Counted from the first letter of the stretch, positions 13,101 to 23,176 are shown. The stretch: 64,000 nucleotides of DNA from Owenia fusiformis (GCA_903813345.2 CAIIXF020000005.1:34041375-34105374), one strand, 5' to 3'. Numbers and translations are program-made. Notes: generated by a model not told the origin, from the letters alone.

Positions 13101-16100
13101 GGGCCGTTAACAAAGGGGACCATAATTCCTGGGGGACCATCATTTCTTTCACACCGGATCACTGATCTCAGAGTGCTATAATTATAGATGCATGATAAGT
13201 TGATTACACATCACATGACTAATTTAAGCTGTCACTTGTGTCAAAAACATTAAAGTAAAATCTGTCTTAGTGAACATATCTCTTTAGTAAACACCTGTCT
13301 CTTGTGGACATGCTTCCTCCGCAGTCACACTCTACTGACTTCTGTATAGATTACAGTACCCTCTCTGTTACAGTAAACATGCATCTACAAACATCTACTG
13401 CAAAAAAATGTTCATTATACAATACATGTACACAAGTTTTACTGCATGCTTTCAAATTGTCTTATATATTTGAGTTAATAGAAAATGAAAGCATTGATGA
13501 ATGTAAATATGTATTTCCAGGTGAACCAGAGACAGCCACTCCAGGCAGTGTTACAAGGAGATCCAGTAGACTCTCAAAGTCCAACACACCAGCCCCCTCC
13601 CCTGTATCAACATCCACAATAGCCACTTTATCTTCCCAAAAAACAGGCTCCAAACTCAAAACAAATGCTGATTCCAAAACAAAAAAAGTCCCACCCAAAA
13701 ATGATTCTAAATCAACTCCTAAAGGGAATACTAAAGCTGCAGCCAAACCTACTGTTCCTAAGACCGGTCCCAAAGCTGCAGTTAGGTCTAGCACAACGGG
13801 AGCTGCAAAATCTGCCCCTGCACCAGTCTCAAAGGCTGCCAATAAGCCTGCACCTGAGCTGGAAGAAGGAGAAAGGTAAGTTGAGTTGAAAGTAGGACTG
13901 GGACTGTGACCATGATCATAGTGAAGATGTAGTGAGCTTATTATGTGGTCAGTTGAAGATGGCCATGCTCACCCAACGTGAAAAAATCTTAAAATTAAAG
14001 GTTATTCCTTGCCATGCCATTTCTATCCTGATATTATAGCTATAATCATATATTCATTTAAAAATGGCGGCCATTTTAGTGCGATTTTACAGTAATTTAG
14101 GTACAATGTGTAAAACTGTAATAGCAATATGTTTTAAATGTAAAAAAATTATGTAGGACATTTATAAAGCTAGAAATGTAGATATCAAAGAAGGAAATAG
14201 TAGCCATCTTAAAAAATGGTGGCCTTTACTCGCTTTTTTACGATTTTTGTTGTAACTCGAAAAGTAGTGGAGCGATTTTGTTCATATTTGGTATGTGAAT
14301 ACAATGACCATGGCACACTGTCTAATGACACTTTTGGTAGAAGGCGGCCATTTTTCAAAAAGGCCGCCATTTTAACGTATTTTATTATAACTTGAAAAGT
14401 AGTGGAGCGATTTTGTTCATATTTGGTATGTAAAAACTAGAAGCAGGGCACACTGTCTATTGACACTTTTGGTACAAGGTGGCCATTTTGAAAATTTTTT
14501 GCTATATTCTTTGTTTGTAAAATGCCAGCCATGGCTGTTCGATGGGATTTGCTATGCTTTGGCATTGCTGTTGTCTAGTTTAATGTATGTACATTAACCC
14601 CCCAGGCAGATATATACAAATGTTTCCATAGTGTGTGTCATATATCATTTTACAGCTTATCTAAGGTTACATTGATTTGCCAAATATTATGGTTCAACTC
14701 ACAAATCTGAAAAAGTTACAGGCATTTCAAAACTTAGTGTTCGGTCAAATTTAAGTTCAGTTTAGTATCCTAGAAACAGTTCTGACCTGAATTTGGCTAA
14801 AAGTAAAACTCTTCTGCTGCTTTCAACATGGCCTAGGGAGACACACTATGCATCTTTTATTTCCCAATTTGTAATTGGAGTTTATAATTGAAAATAAAGT
14901 AACTTCAAGCAGCTATATGAGTTTACATTAGGTCTATTTGCCTTGCAATTATGAATTTTATCAAAACATTTTTAATATAAAACGAATTGCATTAGCTTAC
15001 TTGTGAACATTTCATAGGCATTCGATACTATATCAAAATATTTCTAACATGAGAAATGAGTTTTATGTTATTAACCAGAGCAGTATCAGCACATTTACCA
15101 ATTAGTAATTACATGTAGTTGCAATGTTATTTGTTGGAAATACACTGTATATTAAATGTAGTTTTAATGCTACTTAAGCTACTCAATTAATGAGCAATTG
15201 CAACTGTTGTAGCTCAGGGTTCATTTTGGAGCTTTTCTTTGCACTATGATTAATATTCTTTTATGATCACACTGGATGTGATTTCATATTCAGAAAATAG
15301 TTGACTTCAGAAAAATTATACTCCAGATGTATTATATCCTGATGTGCAGTTGTTTGTTTGTTTGTTTGTTTATGTATTCTATTCAAGCTACAATTGGTAA
15401 GTCAACATAATTTGGAAATCGTAGAACTAAGAATCCCAATTTCAACTTTTCTTGACTGAAATATCTCAAATTATTAAAAAATTATTATTATGACTATGAA
15501 CAAACTTTGGGATTGAAAGTAAAATAACATGAGAGATTACATGCTATCTAATGAACTAAAACGATCCTTTTAAGTTGCAATAATTTTATTATGGTCTAAA
15601 TTTTGAAACCATGAAAAGAATAGAAATTAGACGTTTCGTTCATTTCTCAGTAGATAGTCAGTGATGCTAAATTTATTGTAAAGTCCAATGTAAGGCAAAC
15701 TATTTTGGGTTTTCCTATTTTCTTCTTGGTAAAACTGTACCAATCCAGTCGTCAATATTCAACATATTCCAGAAGACTGAAGATAAGCTGATATGGATTG
15801 ATGGGCCATTGCATTTGACATCTCTCCGATCAATGGTGAGGAACATACGCTTTGCTTGCCCTGGATACAGCTTATCAAGCTGTCTAGTGCGCTACATAAG
15901 CCCAAGGAGCTCAATGACTGATGGAATATATTCATGCATTCTGTATCTACACTTGCCACACAGCTGCCTGCAAATAAGACAAAATTTCATCAGACTAAAA
16001 TACAAATAAACAAGGCATTAACATGCAGATTGTCAATAGCCGCAATTTGTTACAGCCGCCGAACACCAACCGCGGAATGCCATCGCAAATGGTAACACAA

Positions 16101-19100
16101 AATTTAGAAAAACCAATGTTTAAACAGTATTCTGTAATTCAAAATTACATATACTCACTTTCCGCTGCTGATCCGCTTAGTCCAATAGCATTACCAACGT
16201 CTGGAATACAACATCTCTGTTATATCTTTCAAACATCTAGTTAACCATTTACATTAATATTAAGAAATATATAAGAATATAAATTAAATAAGTGTTACTT
16301 GCAGTTCCAGCCTGCACTTCGGATAAATAGGAAATTAAATCTTAGACATTCTGACTACTAAACGGAAATCTAACCTCAATATACAAGTGTTTATAATATC
16401 TCTCTAATTTCTTAATTTTTTTTAATTTTTCATTTAATGATCAACCCTCGTAATGAATATGCACTTACTAGATCCAACTACAAGTGGTGAAAGTCCAGTC
16501 AGTCCGATATCCTGGCTGCTACATGCACCTGCTTTCCTCAATCGTCCGGCCATGAACACGATTGCACGTCCTTTTGTGATATAGTCAGATGTGCATTCTG
16601 GGTATTGGGATGCACATTGGACCAAATCTGTTCACCACAGAAATGTAAAAACACGTGTTTTAAAATTCTAACATCTCGTCAAAATATTTAAACCTGATGT
16701 TACACACAGTTTCTCTTACAGATTCTCGGTCATATTTTGCGTAGTTCTCTTAAAATCATAAAAATATATATAATGTTTTGTAATTTGGCGTAGTATTTGC
16801 CTCTCATGTCTAATAGCTAAATGCACCAATGAGAACAATGTACCTCTCATAAGATCACAGTTCGCCCCATTGTTCAATCCGTTGGAAAAAGCCTGGAAGC
16901 ATTGCTGCACATTAACGGAAGAACATGTATCTCGGCGAATAAATATAGGTCTGATCGTAGTTCTTACAGATGCACACAATATCGTCTCAGTCAAAAATAT
17001 TAGGCTCCCCAGGGCAGGTAGTAGTTTCTTTGTGGACATCTTGTTCCCTGAATAAAGATCTGTATGCAATTGCAATTAGAATCAAAATTGAAATTCAACT
17101 TTGTGTTAACAAAGTCTCTTAATTAGCATTTTATATATAATTGATAAATGATAACGTTTTTATTCATCATCTGGAAACATTATAAAATCATTCTGGTCGA
17201 AGCGTGTCAGTTTGTCTTTTAAAGAAAGTAAAAAATAACATTACTTTGTTCGGTTTATCAAAACAAACGTGAAAGAGCATTTTAAAAAGTCTAAGATTAT
17301 CCTGATAAAATTATTCGGATAAAAACGCGTCTATGAAACACACATTCTCAACTTTGTATAGTAATTATATAATATATTCCTTACCTGCTTTGTATAGTAC
17401 AACTTGAAGGTAGATTTTGTTTGAGAAATCTTTGAAAGTTGGTACACTTATTACACTATATATACTATGTGAATATATTAATAACCTCTGAATCTTACTA
17501 CCATCTATTATCTTTAGCATCGATCTATTAACGATTCAAAGTTCAGCTGTTAAATTAGTATTCTAATATCACAACATTATTTGATTTTGTGTTACAATGT
17601 GCACATTGCAGCTGTATTTTCTTTCTTATATTCTGGTTTATCAATTAATAATCGAAAATGTTATTGTTGAATATGGTTACCTAGTTTACCAGGCACAGTC
17701 ACTGTTTTTATGTCACCACCAAAAGTGGTGACATATTGTTATGGTCTCCGTTTTTTTGCGACGGCGGTTGGCGTCCGGCGGTTGGTGGTTGGAGGTTGGC
17801 GTCCGGTGTGTAACAATTTCTTACAACTTCCTATAACTTAACAAATACTGTTTAGACTGACTTCAATTTTTTTCTAAATCATCTACATGTTCTCAGAAGT
17901 TCAAATCTGACTTTAGATTTGACATTTGACCTTCAATGACCTTCTCGAGGTCAAAAAGGTCTTTTTTCAACTTGCTTCACATTGACTAAATTTTTTTTTC
18001 AAAATCATCTACATGTTCTCAGAAATTCAAATCTGACTTTAGATTTGACTTTAGATTTGACATTTGACCTTCAAATCTGACTTTAGATTTGACATTTGAC
18101 CTTCAATGACCTTCTCAAGGTCAAAAAAGGTCAAAAAGGTCTGTTTTCAACTTGCTTCAAATTGACTAAAAAAAATTTTCAAAATCATCTACGTGTTCTC
18201 AGAAATTCAAATCTGACTTTAGATTTGACTTAAGATTTGACATTTGACCTTCAATGACCTTCTCAAAGTCAAAAAAGGTCAAAAAGGTCTTTTTTCAACT
18301 TGCTTCAAATTGACTAAATTTTTTTTTCAAAATCATCTACATGTTCTCAGAAATTAAAAACTGACTTTACATTTGACATTTGACCTTCAATGACCTTCTC
18401 AATGTCAAAAAAGGTCAAAAAGGTATTTTTTCATCTTGCTTCAAATTGACTAAAAAATTTTTTAAATCATCTACATGTTCTCAGAAATTCAAATATGACT
18501 TTAGATTTGACATTTGACCTTCAATGACCTTCTCAAGGTCAAAAAAGGTCAAAAAGGTATTTTTTCAACTTGCTTCAAATTGACTAATTTTTTTTTCAAA
18601 ATCATCTACATGTTCTCAGAAATTCAAATCTGACTTTAGATTTGACATTTGACCTTTAATGAACTTCTCAAGGTCAAAAAAGGTCAAAAAGGTCTGTTTT
18701 CAACTTGCTTCAAATTGACCAAATTTTTTATTCATTTCAAGATTGGCTACAAATTCTCAGAAGTTGACTAAGATTAGAACTCATAATACTGTTAACAACG
18801 AGGTGGTGACATTTTGTCCTGTAGTGCCTTGTTACACATTGCAGCAGTATTTGGGATATTATGGCTCATTATTCAACAATTTGAATATTTCTTTGAAATT
18901 TATTTTTCAAAATCATATAAATAAGGGTTATGTACTGGGAGATTTTGGATATGGGGCTTTTCCAGAGGGATATATGCGTGTACCTGAGGGACCGCAGGGA
19001 CCAAAAGTAGATATGCGTATCTCACGAGGGATAAGCACCATATCCAAACCGACCATGCATAACTGCTTTATCTTATACCCAGTGGAGTTTTCTAAAATCA

Positions 19101-22100
19101 GGATAGGGGATATATCTTACCAGCTTATCTCCCTAAAACTCTCCTTGGCATAGGATAAACACATGTACATAATAGTGATAAAAACACCCCAGGGGGTGTA
19201 TGACTTATGACAATCTAAAAATATTAAAACGGCGTATTGATATGTTGTTAATCTTATATGAAAATTTGTTTCAATCCCAAAGGTACATTTATCATTGGTG
19301 TTACAATCATGAATGTGTCATCCAAATATAAGTTATGAAAGTCAAACTGGTCAATAACATTATACAGGGTGTTCCAAAAGTAACAGGACTGGTGCTGGCA
19401 TTTTGTCAAATCTGTATGGAGTGTCTTCAGATTTACACAAATTGTACTTTGATGTATTACAACTAAAATTGTGAAGTTTCAGAAAAAAATATAAAATGTG
19501 GGTAGAGTTATGGTTACTATAGTAACATGACATCACAATACCCGGGGCAACTTTTTCATGAAAATGTGATATCCAAAATTTTTGTATGACTGAAGAAAGT
19601 ATCGAATTCACCTATTACAACACAACATTTCTTGTTTGTTTTATTAGTTGTTTTGTTGTAATGGTGTTGCTTTACAACTCCGCTACAAGTATGATTTCAT
19701 AATAATAATATCTATTTACTAATTTACTTTCCTGGAATATCACTATGTATAACAGTTTGCACAATTAACGATTGAGTTTTTGAAAAAACGCAATTTGAAG
19801 CCAGTCATTCAACTTGATAACGTGCCTTCCCGCAAGTCAGCATTAAAGACCACTGCCGCTATAGAAGAGCTAGGTGTTGATGTCTAAAACCATGCACCAT
19901 ACTCTTATGATCATTCAGTATCTAATTTTTACTTATATGGAGAATGGAATCCTAATCAGCGCGGTATGACCTTTAAAGATGAGAATGACCTGCTCCTAGT
20001 TGTCCAATGGACCCTGCGTGACATGTCCTCAGATTGGTTCACTTTTGTGTTTGAATCATGGATCCAGAGTGCTATTCTTATACTGATCAAAGAGGAGCCT
20101 ACTTTGCAAAGTGAGGATACATAGGAATATCAACTGATGTAAAGCAAATCTAATTTTCACCAGCTGAATTGTTGCATTCAACTTTTATATGGGTTGTTCA
20201 AAATGCTTAAAGTCTGAAATTTTCTGGGTGGAATGTTGCCCCGGGTATTGTGATGTCATGTTACCATAGCAACCATAACTCTACCCGAATTTCATAATAT
20301 TTTTTGAAACTATACAGTTTTAGTGACAATACATGAAAGTACATTATGTAAAATTTTCAAGACGATTGGTGCATATTTAACAAAATACCAGCACCAGTCC
20401 TGTTACTTTTGGAACACCCTGTAATGTATAAAAGGATATAAGAAAGTATTTGAATGATGTAAAAAGATAAATGTAAAAAGGTACATCTGTTAAAAAAGTC
20501 CTAATAAGAATACTATATCTAGACTAATTATATGTTTTTCAAAAAACTCGCTTTAAAATCAAAAAGTTTTTGAATTTTTGGTTGAGTCTGGAGTTGAATT
20601 TCAGATTATACCCCCTCGAGTTTTAATGCTTATTTTGCCATAGCTGGTTCTAAATTTGAAAATTATCAGTCTGTCTTGTGTTGTTACTAAATATTAACAA
20701 CAAATCTTCGAAGATGGCAGCCTATTGGAACTGAGCACTACATTTTTAAGTGATCAATATTGACCATATCAAACATTTTCTTGTGTTTTGCTAAACATGG
20801 AAAGTATCTAAATGGTTATAGCTACCATATTTAAGGAGAGACATGGCATGACAAGGAATATACCTTAAAGGCACTTTCTCAAAGTGATATACCACTTAAC
20901 CCAGCTTTATCTCCAGTTTTATAATGACCCAAAAATCAAAAAACAGATGATAGATAAAATAATGTTCAATCTTTTGTACACATGTTAGAGACAGCCTAGA
21001 TTAACAATTGATTATGTTTTGGGCAGTCATCTTGTTAACTTAGCCATTTTAGGTGTTTTTCAATAATTCAATGTCATCACCATCTCAAAATTCTGTTTAT
21101 CAAATTCTCTTTAATTTGTACACGCATTAGAGGCTAGCAACTTCTCTAATATTAGGTGGCTATATGGTTGTGTAATTTTATCCATATACTGTATCATGTA
21201 CCTTGATTAATAACATAGGATAAGCATAAGTTTATTTTAATTAGCAAACCTTTGCATGACATACCTGCATATACATACTGCATATAAGTCTTCAGCTTAT
21301 ATGTTGTATTGATTGATCATAATATAATCCTAATTTATTATCCCATCAAACAAAGCTCTGAGGGATATATGGAACGCCTCTGTCCGTCCGTCCATCTGGG
21401 CAATAACACAAATACCGTTGTCCAGATCTTTTCATGTTTTGTACACATGCCTTATGGGTGTAGAAGCTCTGCTCGAAAACTGATTTTCAAAATGGCCGCT
21501 CATTTAAAAATGTATGTGGCCATTTTTATGTGTGTTTAATTTGACCATTTTTGCTATAATTGAATAAGTAGTGGAAGGATTTTGTAAAAATGAGATTCGC
21601 TATGCTTTGCTGTTAATGTTATCGATGTTTTTTCAATAAAAGTTTGCCATGATCTACATTTTGGGGGGTTTTAAGGAAGGCGAGTGAGATCAGGCACCTT
21701 TAATAAAAGTGTTTGAAACATATTCACAATTATTTTAGTGACAGTGAAGATGTGTTTTCTCCAACAACCGTAACACCCCTTAGGCGCTCCAGCAGAAAGC
21801 GACAGGGAGACAAAAATGTTGCTGTATCTGCATCTCCTAAGCTTCGTTTAACAGAGGTTTTATCTGGTAATGAAGGACAGAGTGAGAGTGATTCACCAGT
21901 GAGAAAGGTCCGCCCGAAAAGGTGAGTAGACTAACAACATAGCCTATACTAATAATGCAATCCTGAATAATTTTCTTATTACCACCAATGCATCTCTTAC
22001 AACCAGCATTAAAAGAAGTTATGAAGTTCCACTAGTTATAATTTTCATAATAAACTGTATCCTAATATCTTAATTATAGTAAGTAATAAATAAAAACTCT

Positions 22101-22252
22101 ATCGTTTCTGATTTATGTTAGTAGATTTCAATGTGAAATATACTATGTAAAACGCCAAGCCAGTGTAGCAGAAACACTTCATATTATTTTTTGCTTCCAG
22201 GTCTTCCAGGAATGCAAAGGTACTTGGTGAAACAAATAGTAAGAAAAAATGA
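1185..22252 (+). CDS. NCAPG: Condensin complex subunit 3 (CAP-G), 23 coding exons
   Basis: HEAT-repeat non-SMC subunit of condensin I, which compacts mitotic chromosomes with SMC2, SMC4, the kleisin NCAPH and NCAPD2. Coding exons: 1185-1283, 1487-1732, 1892-2120, 2359-2589, 2831-3023, 3308-3457, 3860-3994, 5620-5833, 6915-7091, 7513-7620, 7930-8049, 8398-8536, 8779-8894, 9082-9263, 9398-9569, 9776-9946, 10262-10384, 10762-10858, 11000-11154, 12878-12971, 13521-13875, 21739-21921, 22201-22252. All junctions are GT/AG with agreeing phases, giving 1,246 aa. Family hallmarks are KREPAVERTLDF, ENAQIDDDLYDK, NPDVRRAVLSYIA, RKLAYQVIAEKVH, LILLWYNPVTEGD and RHCLGAFFP. A UVR-like helix pair lies near residues 515-550. 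From about residue 935 the tail is acidic, then Lys/Pro/Ala-rich and probably disordered; it makes the protein longer than the roughly 1,015-aa human one. The start ATG is the first codon of its exon and aligns with the family N-terminus. Boundaries are by eye; identity is secure. Confidence 0.95.
3040..3360 (+). repeat. Tandem decayed copies of the exon 6 splice acceptor and start
   Basis: Five to six degenerate units of about 55 bp precede and include the start of exon 6. Each has a T-rich tract ending in an AG-like acceptor, followed by a version of the exon start and the phrase CCCTGAATCTGTACTATAT. Units begin near 3040, 3078, 3134, 3190, 3242 and 3298. Only the last leads into the full open exon at 3308. 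The upstream units carry changed acceptors and frame disruptions. Confidence 0.75.
3632..3803. repeat. Short dispersed repeat in NCAPG intron 6
   Basis: The stretch GAGAGAAATATGCAGCA and the following roughly 60 bp, including ATCGATTTTGTGA, recur in diverged form at 30,633-30,700. The outer edges carry CATTCACATTTG and CAAATGTGACTG, a weak inverted pair similar to the termini of the element at 30,739-31,198. It is probably a small relic of the same or a related family. There is no coding content. Confidence 0.45.
4109..5554. mobile_element. 1,446-bp nonautonomous DNA transposon with tandem-repeat core (intron 7)
   Basis: The ends are perfect 15-bp terminal inverted repeats (CAGACTTGCCAACCT at 4109-4123 and its complement at 5540-5554). 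They are flanked by a 5-bp target duplication CATTA at 4104-4108 and 5555-5559. The interior is almost wholly degenerate tandem units of about 31 bp built around TACCGTAAAAACTCCCG plus a T-run. No transposase is present. The CAG...CTG ends recall hAT elements, but a 5-bp duplication is short for that superfamily, so family is left open. The short ORFs in it are repeat artefacts. Confidence 0.85.
5834..6914. other. NCAPG intron 8 with one diverged dispersed repeat
   Basis: Bases about 5,930-6,130 resemble 10,465-10,640. Shared pieces include a CACTCATC...TTTTACAGATGCAA-like phrase and TTTGGGCAT followed by a tract rich in AT. Neither copy has clear ends or coding capacity. The rest of the intron is AT-rich with nothing recognisable. 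The intron between exons 9 and 10 (7,092-7,512) and that between exons 10 and 11 (7,621-7,929) also show nothing recognisable. Confidence 0.4.
8050..9081. other. NCAPG introns around exons 12-13
   Basis: I see nothing recognisable in the noncoding parts of this stretch (8,050-8,397, 8,537-8,778, 8,895-9,081) apart from splice sites. The ORF that appears to extend exon 12 past 8,536 is intron read-through. Confidence 0.4.
9947..10761. other. NCAPG introns flanking exon 17
   Basis: The first intron (9,947-10,261) is AT-rich with repeated ATTGAAT/TTGAAAT words and no clear element. The second (10,385-10,761) starts with a duplicated ATCAAGTTTATTTTTAT word around an A-rich run. It then holds the diverged dispersed repeat shared with 5,930-6,130. 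Confidence 0.4.
11534..12011. mobile_element. Long-armed foldback/MITE in NCAPG intron 19
   Basis: Two arms of about 125 nt (11,534-about 11,660 and about 11,885-12,011) are inverted copies with only scattered differences. Both start TGTCAGCCAAATCGGACAT when read inward. The loop of about 225 nt has no ORF. RNA from this intron could fold into a long hairpin. I could not find a convincing target duplication; the left flank is an A-run and the right is TATAATTG. Superfamily unknown. Confidence 0.8.
12045..12165 (-). pseudogene. Fossil promoter and signal-peptide exon of a ZP gene
   Basis: Read on the minus strand, this matches the start of ZP gene A. The 5' UTR block near 12,112-12,139 matches 28,815-28,842 at about 25 of 28 positions (GTGTTGTCCT, then TTGGTTT and TAACT). 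It is followed by a signal-peptide-like reading LLVTTLAILLLSLAG, against MFVTTLGIVLLSLAAG in gene A. The ATG is replaced by TTG and the splice donor is weak (GTGGTG). No other ZP exon is nearby, so this looks like a remnant of a third ZP copy, antisense in NCAPG. Confidence 0.6.
12166..12877. other. Remainder of NCAPG intron 19
   Basis: AT-rich sequence with no recognisable gene, repeat or conserved site other than the 3' splice acceptor before 12,878. Confidence 0.4.
12989..13153. mobile_element. 165-bp Ginger1-like MITE, copy 1
   Basis: The termini are TGTAAAAG and, reversed, TGTGAAAG, fitting the TGTNR rule of Ginger elements. Imperfect inverted repeats of about 37 bp contain ATTATGGTCC near both inner ends. 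Perfect CCGG target duplications lie at 12,985-12,988 and 13,154-13,157. CCGG and CCGT are the duplications described for Ginger1. It lies 17 bp downstream of the splice donor of exon 20. No coding capacity. A second copy is at 29,740-29,888. Confidence 0.8.
14050..14580. repeat. Dispersed repeat with 135-bp tandem duplication
   Basis: The phrase AAAAGTAGTGGAGCGATTTT recurs at 14,260 and 14,395 with the following text (CATATTTGGTATGT, CACACTGTCTA, GACACTTTTGGTA, GGCCATTTT), giving two 135-bp tandem units. A diverged relative lies at 21,480-21,640, which shares the TTTGCTATGCTTTGG-like end. No ORF. It is probably part of a repeat family whose start is the hairpin described at 21,330. Confidence 0.6.
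14581..15671. other. Noncoding part of NCAPG intron 21
   Basis: AT-rich, with a short (TTTG)n run near 15,350-15,372. No gene, RNA or mobile element recognised. Confidence 0.4.
15672..15677 (-). terminator. Poly(A) signal of the nested cysteine-rich gene
   Basis: AATAAA on the minus strand, about 80 nt after the stop codon at 15,759. Position and hexamer fit a normal cleavage signal. Confidence 0.5.
15759..17039 (-). CDS. Secreted protein with two six-cysteine repeats, nested antisense in NCAPG
   Basis: Four coding exons on the minus strand: 17039-16844, 16627-16469, 16200-16159 and 15967-15759. All introns are phase 1 with GT/AG ends (GTACAT, GTAAGT, GTGAGT donors). The product is 201 aa. 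It opens with a typical signal peptide (MSTKKLLPALGSLIFLTETI...), then two homologous modules. In both, cysteines are spaced C-x7-C-x13-C-x8-C-x6/7-C-x23/26-C, separated by a Gly/Ser/Ala-rich linker encoded by the 42-nt third exon. I do not recognise the family; small secreted cysteine-rich proteins like this are common in molluscs. A noncoding first exon is likely, ending at donor 17,385 and joining an acceptor near 17,049, with a TATA box upstream. Model strongly supported by phases and by the internal repeat; function unknown. Confidence 0.8.
17457..17464 (-). promoter_or_regulatory. TATA box for the nested cysteine-rich gene
   Basis: TATATATA on the minus strand. A start about 30 nt downstream (near 17,430) would give a short noncoding exon ending at a good donor, CAG|GTAAGG, at 17,385. 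A matching acceptor, TTATTCAG, lies nine bases before the ATG. TSS not proven. Confidence 0.5.
17713..18815. repeat. Minisatellite element rich in TGACCT/AGGTCA
   Basis: It opens with a palindrome, ATGTCACCAC then GTGGTGACAT (about 17,709-17,733), and closes near 18,801-18,815 with GGTGGTGACATTTTG, suggesting one mobile unit. The core (about 17,870-18,760) holds six to seven units of 110-180 bp. Each unit contains ATCTACATGTTCTCAGAA, TTTGACATTTGACC and AAGGTCAAAAAAGGTCAAAA. Long runs of TGACCT/AGGTCA half-sites in both orientations follow. No coding sequence. Confidence 0.75.
18816..19364. other. Intron stretch with an unsupported 136-codon ORF
   Basis: An open frame runs 18,743-19,153 on the plus strand and includes GYGAFPEGYMRVPEGPQGP. 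It overlaps the end of the minisatellite and has no start context, splice logic or recognised domain. I treat it as chance or an eroded fragment. Confidence 0.3.
19365..20421 (+). mobile_element. Decayed mariner-like element with intact termini
   Basis: Terminal inverted repeats longer than 30 bp begin CAGGGTGTTCCAAAAGTAAC at both ends and are flanked by TA (19,363-19,364 and 20,422-20,423). About 1.06 kb, shorter than a usual 1.3-kb mariner. A transposase C-terminal remnant is readable at about 19,810-20,124. TIR similarity is high, so the ends are better preserved than the coding part. Confidence 0.88.
19810..20124 (+). pseudogene. Mariner transposase C-terminal remnant
   Basis: The reading LDNVPSRKSA is the HDNA-type second catalytic Asp region. 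HAPYSYDHSVSNFYLYGEW corresponds to the family's YSPDLAPSD(Y/F)xLF motif, but the last catalytic Asp position reads Asn. A TAA interrupts the frame between the two motifs. The tail includes TFKDENDLL and WTLRDMSSDWF. It cannot encode an active enzyme. Confidence 0.8.
20424..21738. other. End of NCAPG intron 21 with diverged repeat relics
   Basis: Near 21,339 a TATCCCATCAAACAAAGCTCTGAGGGATA hairpin-like motif is followed by repeated GTCC (CCGTCCGTCC). Similar hairpins occur at 23,425 and 40,369. Bases about 20,690-21,120 contain TTTTGGGCA and GCCATTTT words like the repeats at 5,930, 10,465 and 23,640. No gene is seen. Confidence 0.45.
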
Positions 22253-22664
22253 ACAAGGGATATTCAGCATTAAGGTGTGTACATTGGATTCTTGTGTGGC
22301 ACACATACCCTTCTTCTACAATACATGGACCAAAAGATTTGGGCTTGGCTTGGCTAAGTTCTCTACCATCACATATTGGAAGCCAGCTTTCGTTTTGGGG
22401 GACTGATGTTGAAACACGACCCAGTGTCTTACTAATTAAGGATGCATTTACACTCTTATTTGCTCCCTTAATTTCAATCAAGTGATACATTTTACATTTG
22501 TATAACAAAGTTAGTGTTGTGTGGATGGCTCATTACGTTGAGGTGATTAGACATTTATGCTCGTGAAATTTGAATTTTGTGAAAATGTGAACTAGTGGTG
22601 TCAACATTTCCTTGATGTTGAGAATAGAAATTGTTTGCTTTGTGTATTTATGAATGCATATATA
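22253..22664 (+). other. Probable NCAPG 3' UTR
   Basis: This follows the TGA at 22,250-22,252. Bases up to about 22,410 are conserved in the partial duplicate at 30,440-30,605, supporting that they belong to the ancestral transcript. A possible AATAAA is at 23,221-23,226, beyond the MITE at 22,665; a nearer atypical signal cannot be excluded. Confidence 0.5.
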
Positions 22665-23174
22665 CTGTAGATTGGGTTAATTTGGCGCCCGCTTTAATTT
22701 GGCGAATTTGGCGAAATTGAAAAATTCGCCAATATAAATCTCCGCCAAAATTTAGAATGAATCCCCGGGAATCATCTAGGGTATTTCGTCCAGTGTATTT
22801 AGGTCACTTCCGGTTTATTTTTTCCAAAAATATGAAAAAATGTCTCTCATAAATTGGCTCAGAACTGGTCAGTCACTCATTTATACTCAGGGAAAAGTAG
22901 CAGCATCGATTGAGGTGTAAAATGTAAAGGATGATCTCACAAAAATGTACAAATGTGGTGAATATCGCCAGTGGTCCTCAAAAGAAAAAATGAACATAGC
23001 CAAACATGCCCATTTACATGGTAATTCGCAAACAGCGCGTAAGTTTAACCAAAGCCCATGGTTTAACATTCCATTAACATTTTTTTTGCATATCCGCCAA
23101 ATTAAATAGCCGCCAATATGCCAAAAATGGCAAAATCGCCAAATTAAGTAGCGCCAAATTAACCCAATCTACAG
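22665..23174. mobile_element. 510-bp TA-flanked MITE, copy 1
   Basis: Terminal inverted repeats of about 23 bp (CTGTAGATTGGGTTAATTTGG...) are flanked by TA at 22,663-22,664 and 23,175-23,176. Inner sequence is full of GGCGAA/TTCGCC and GCCAAATT words. Copy 2 at 51,248-51,524 shares the ends and the central GCAGCATCGAT...GGATGATCTCACAAAA block. No ORF of note. TA duplication suggests Tc1/mariner mobilisation. Confidence 0.85.
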
Positions 23175-23176
23175 TA

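Noticed and set aside
13462-13842. 126-codon minus-strand ORF
   Set aside because: Antisense shadow of the low-complexity NCAPG exon 21.
18743-19153. 136-codon plus-strand ORF
   Set aside because: Overlaps a minisatellite end, no recognised domain, no splice or promoter logic.
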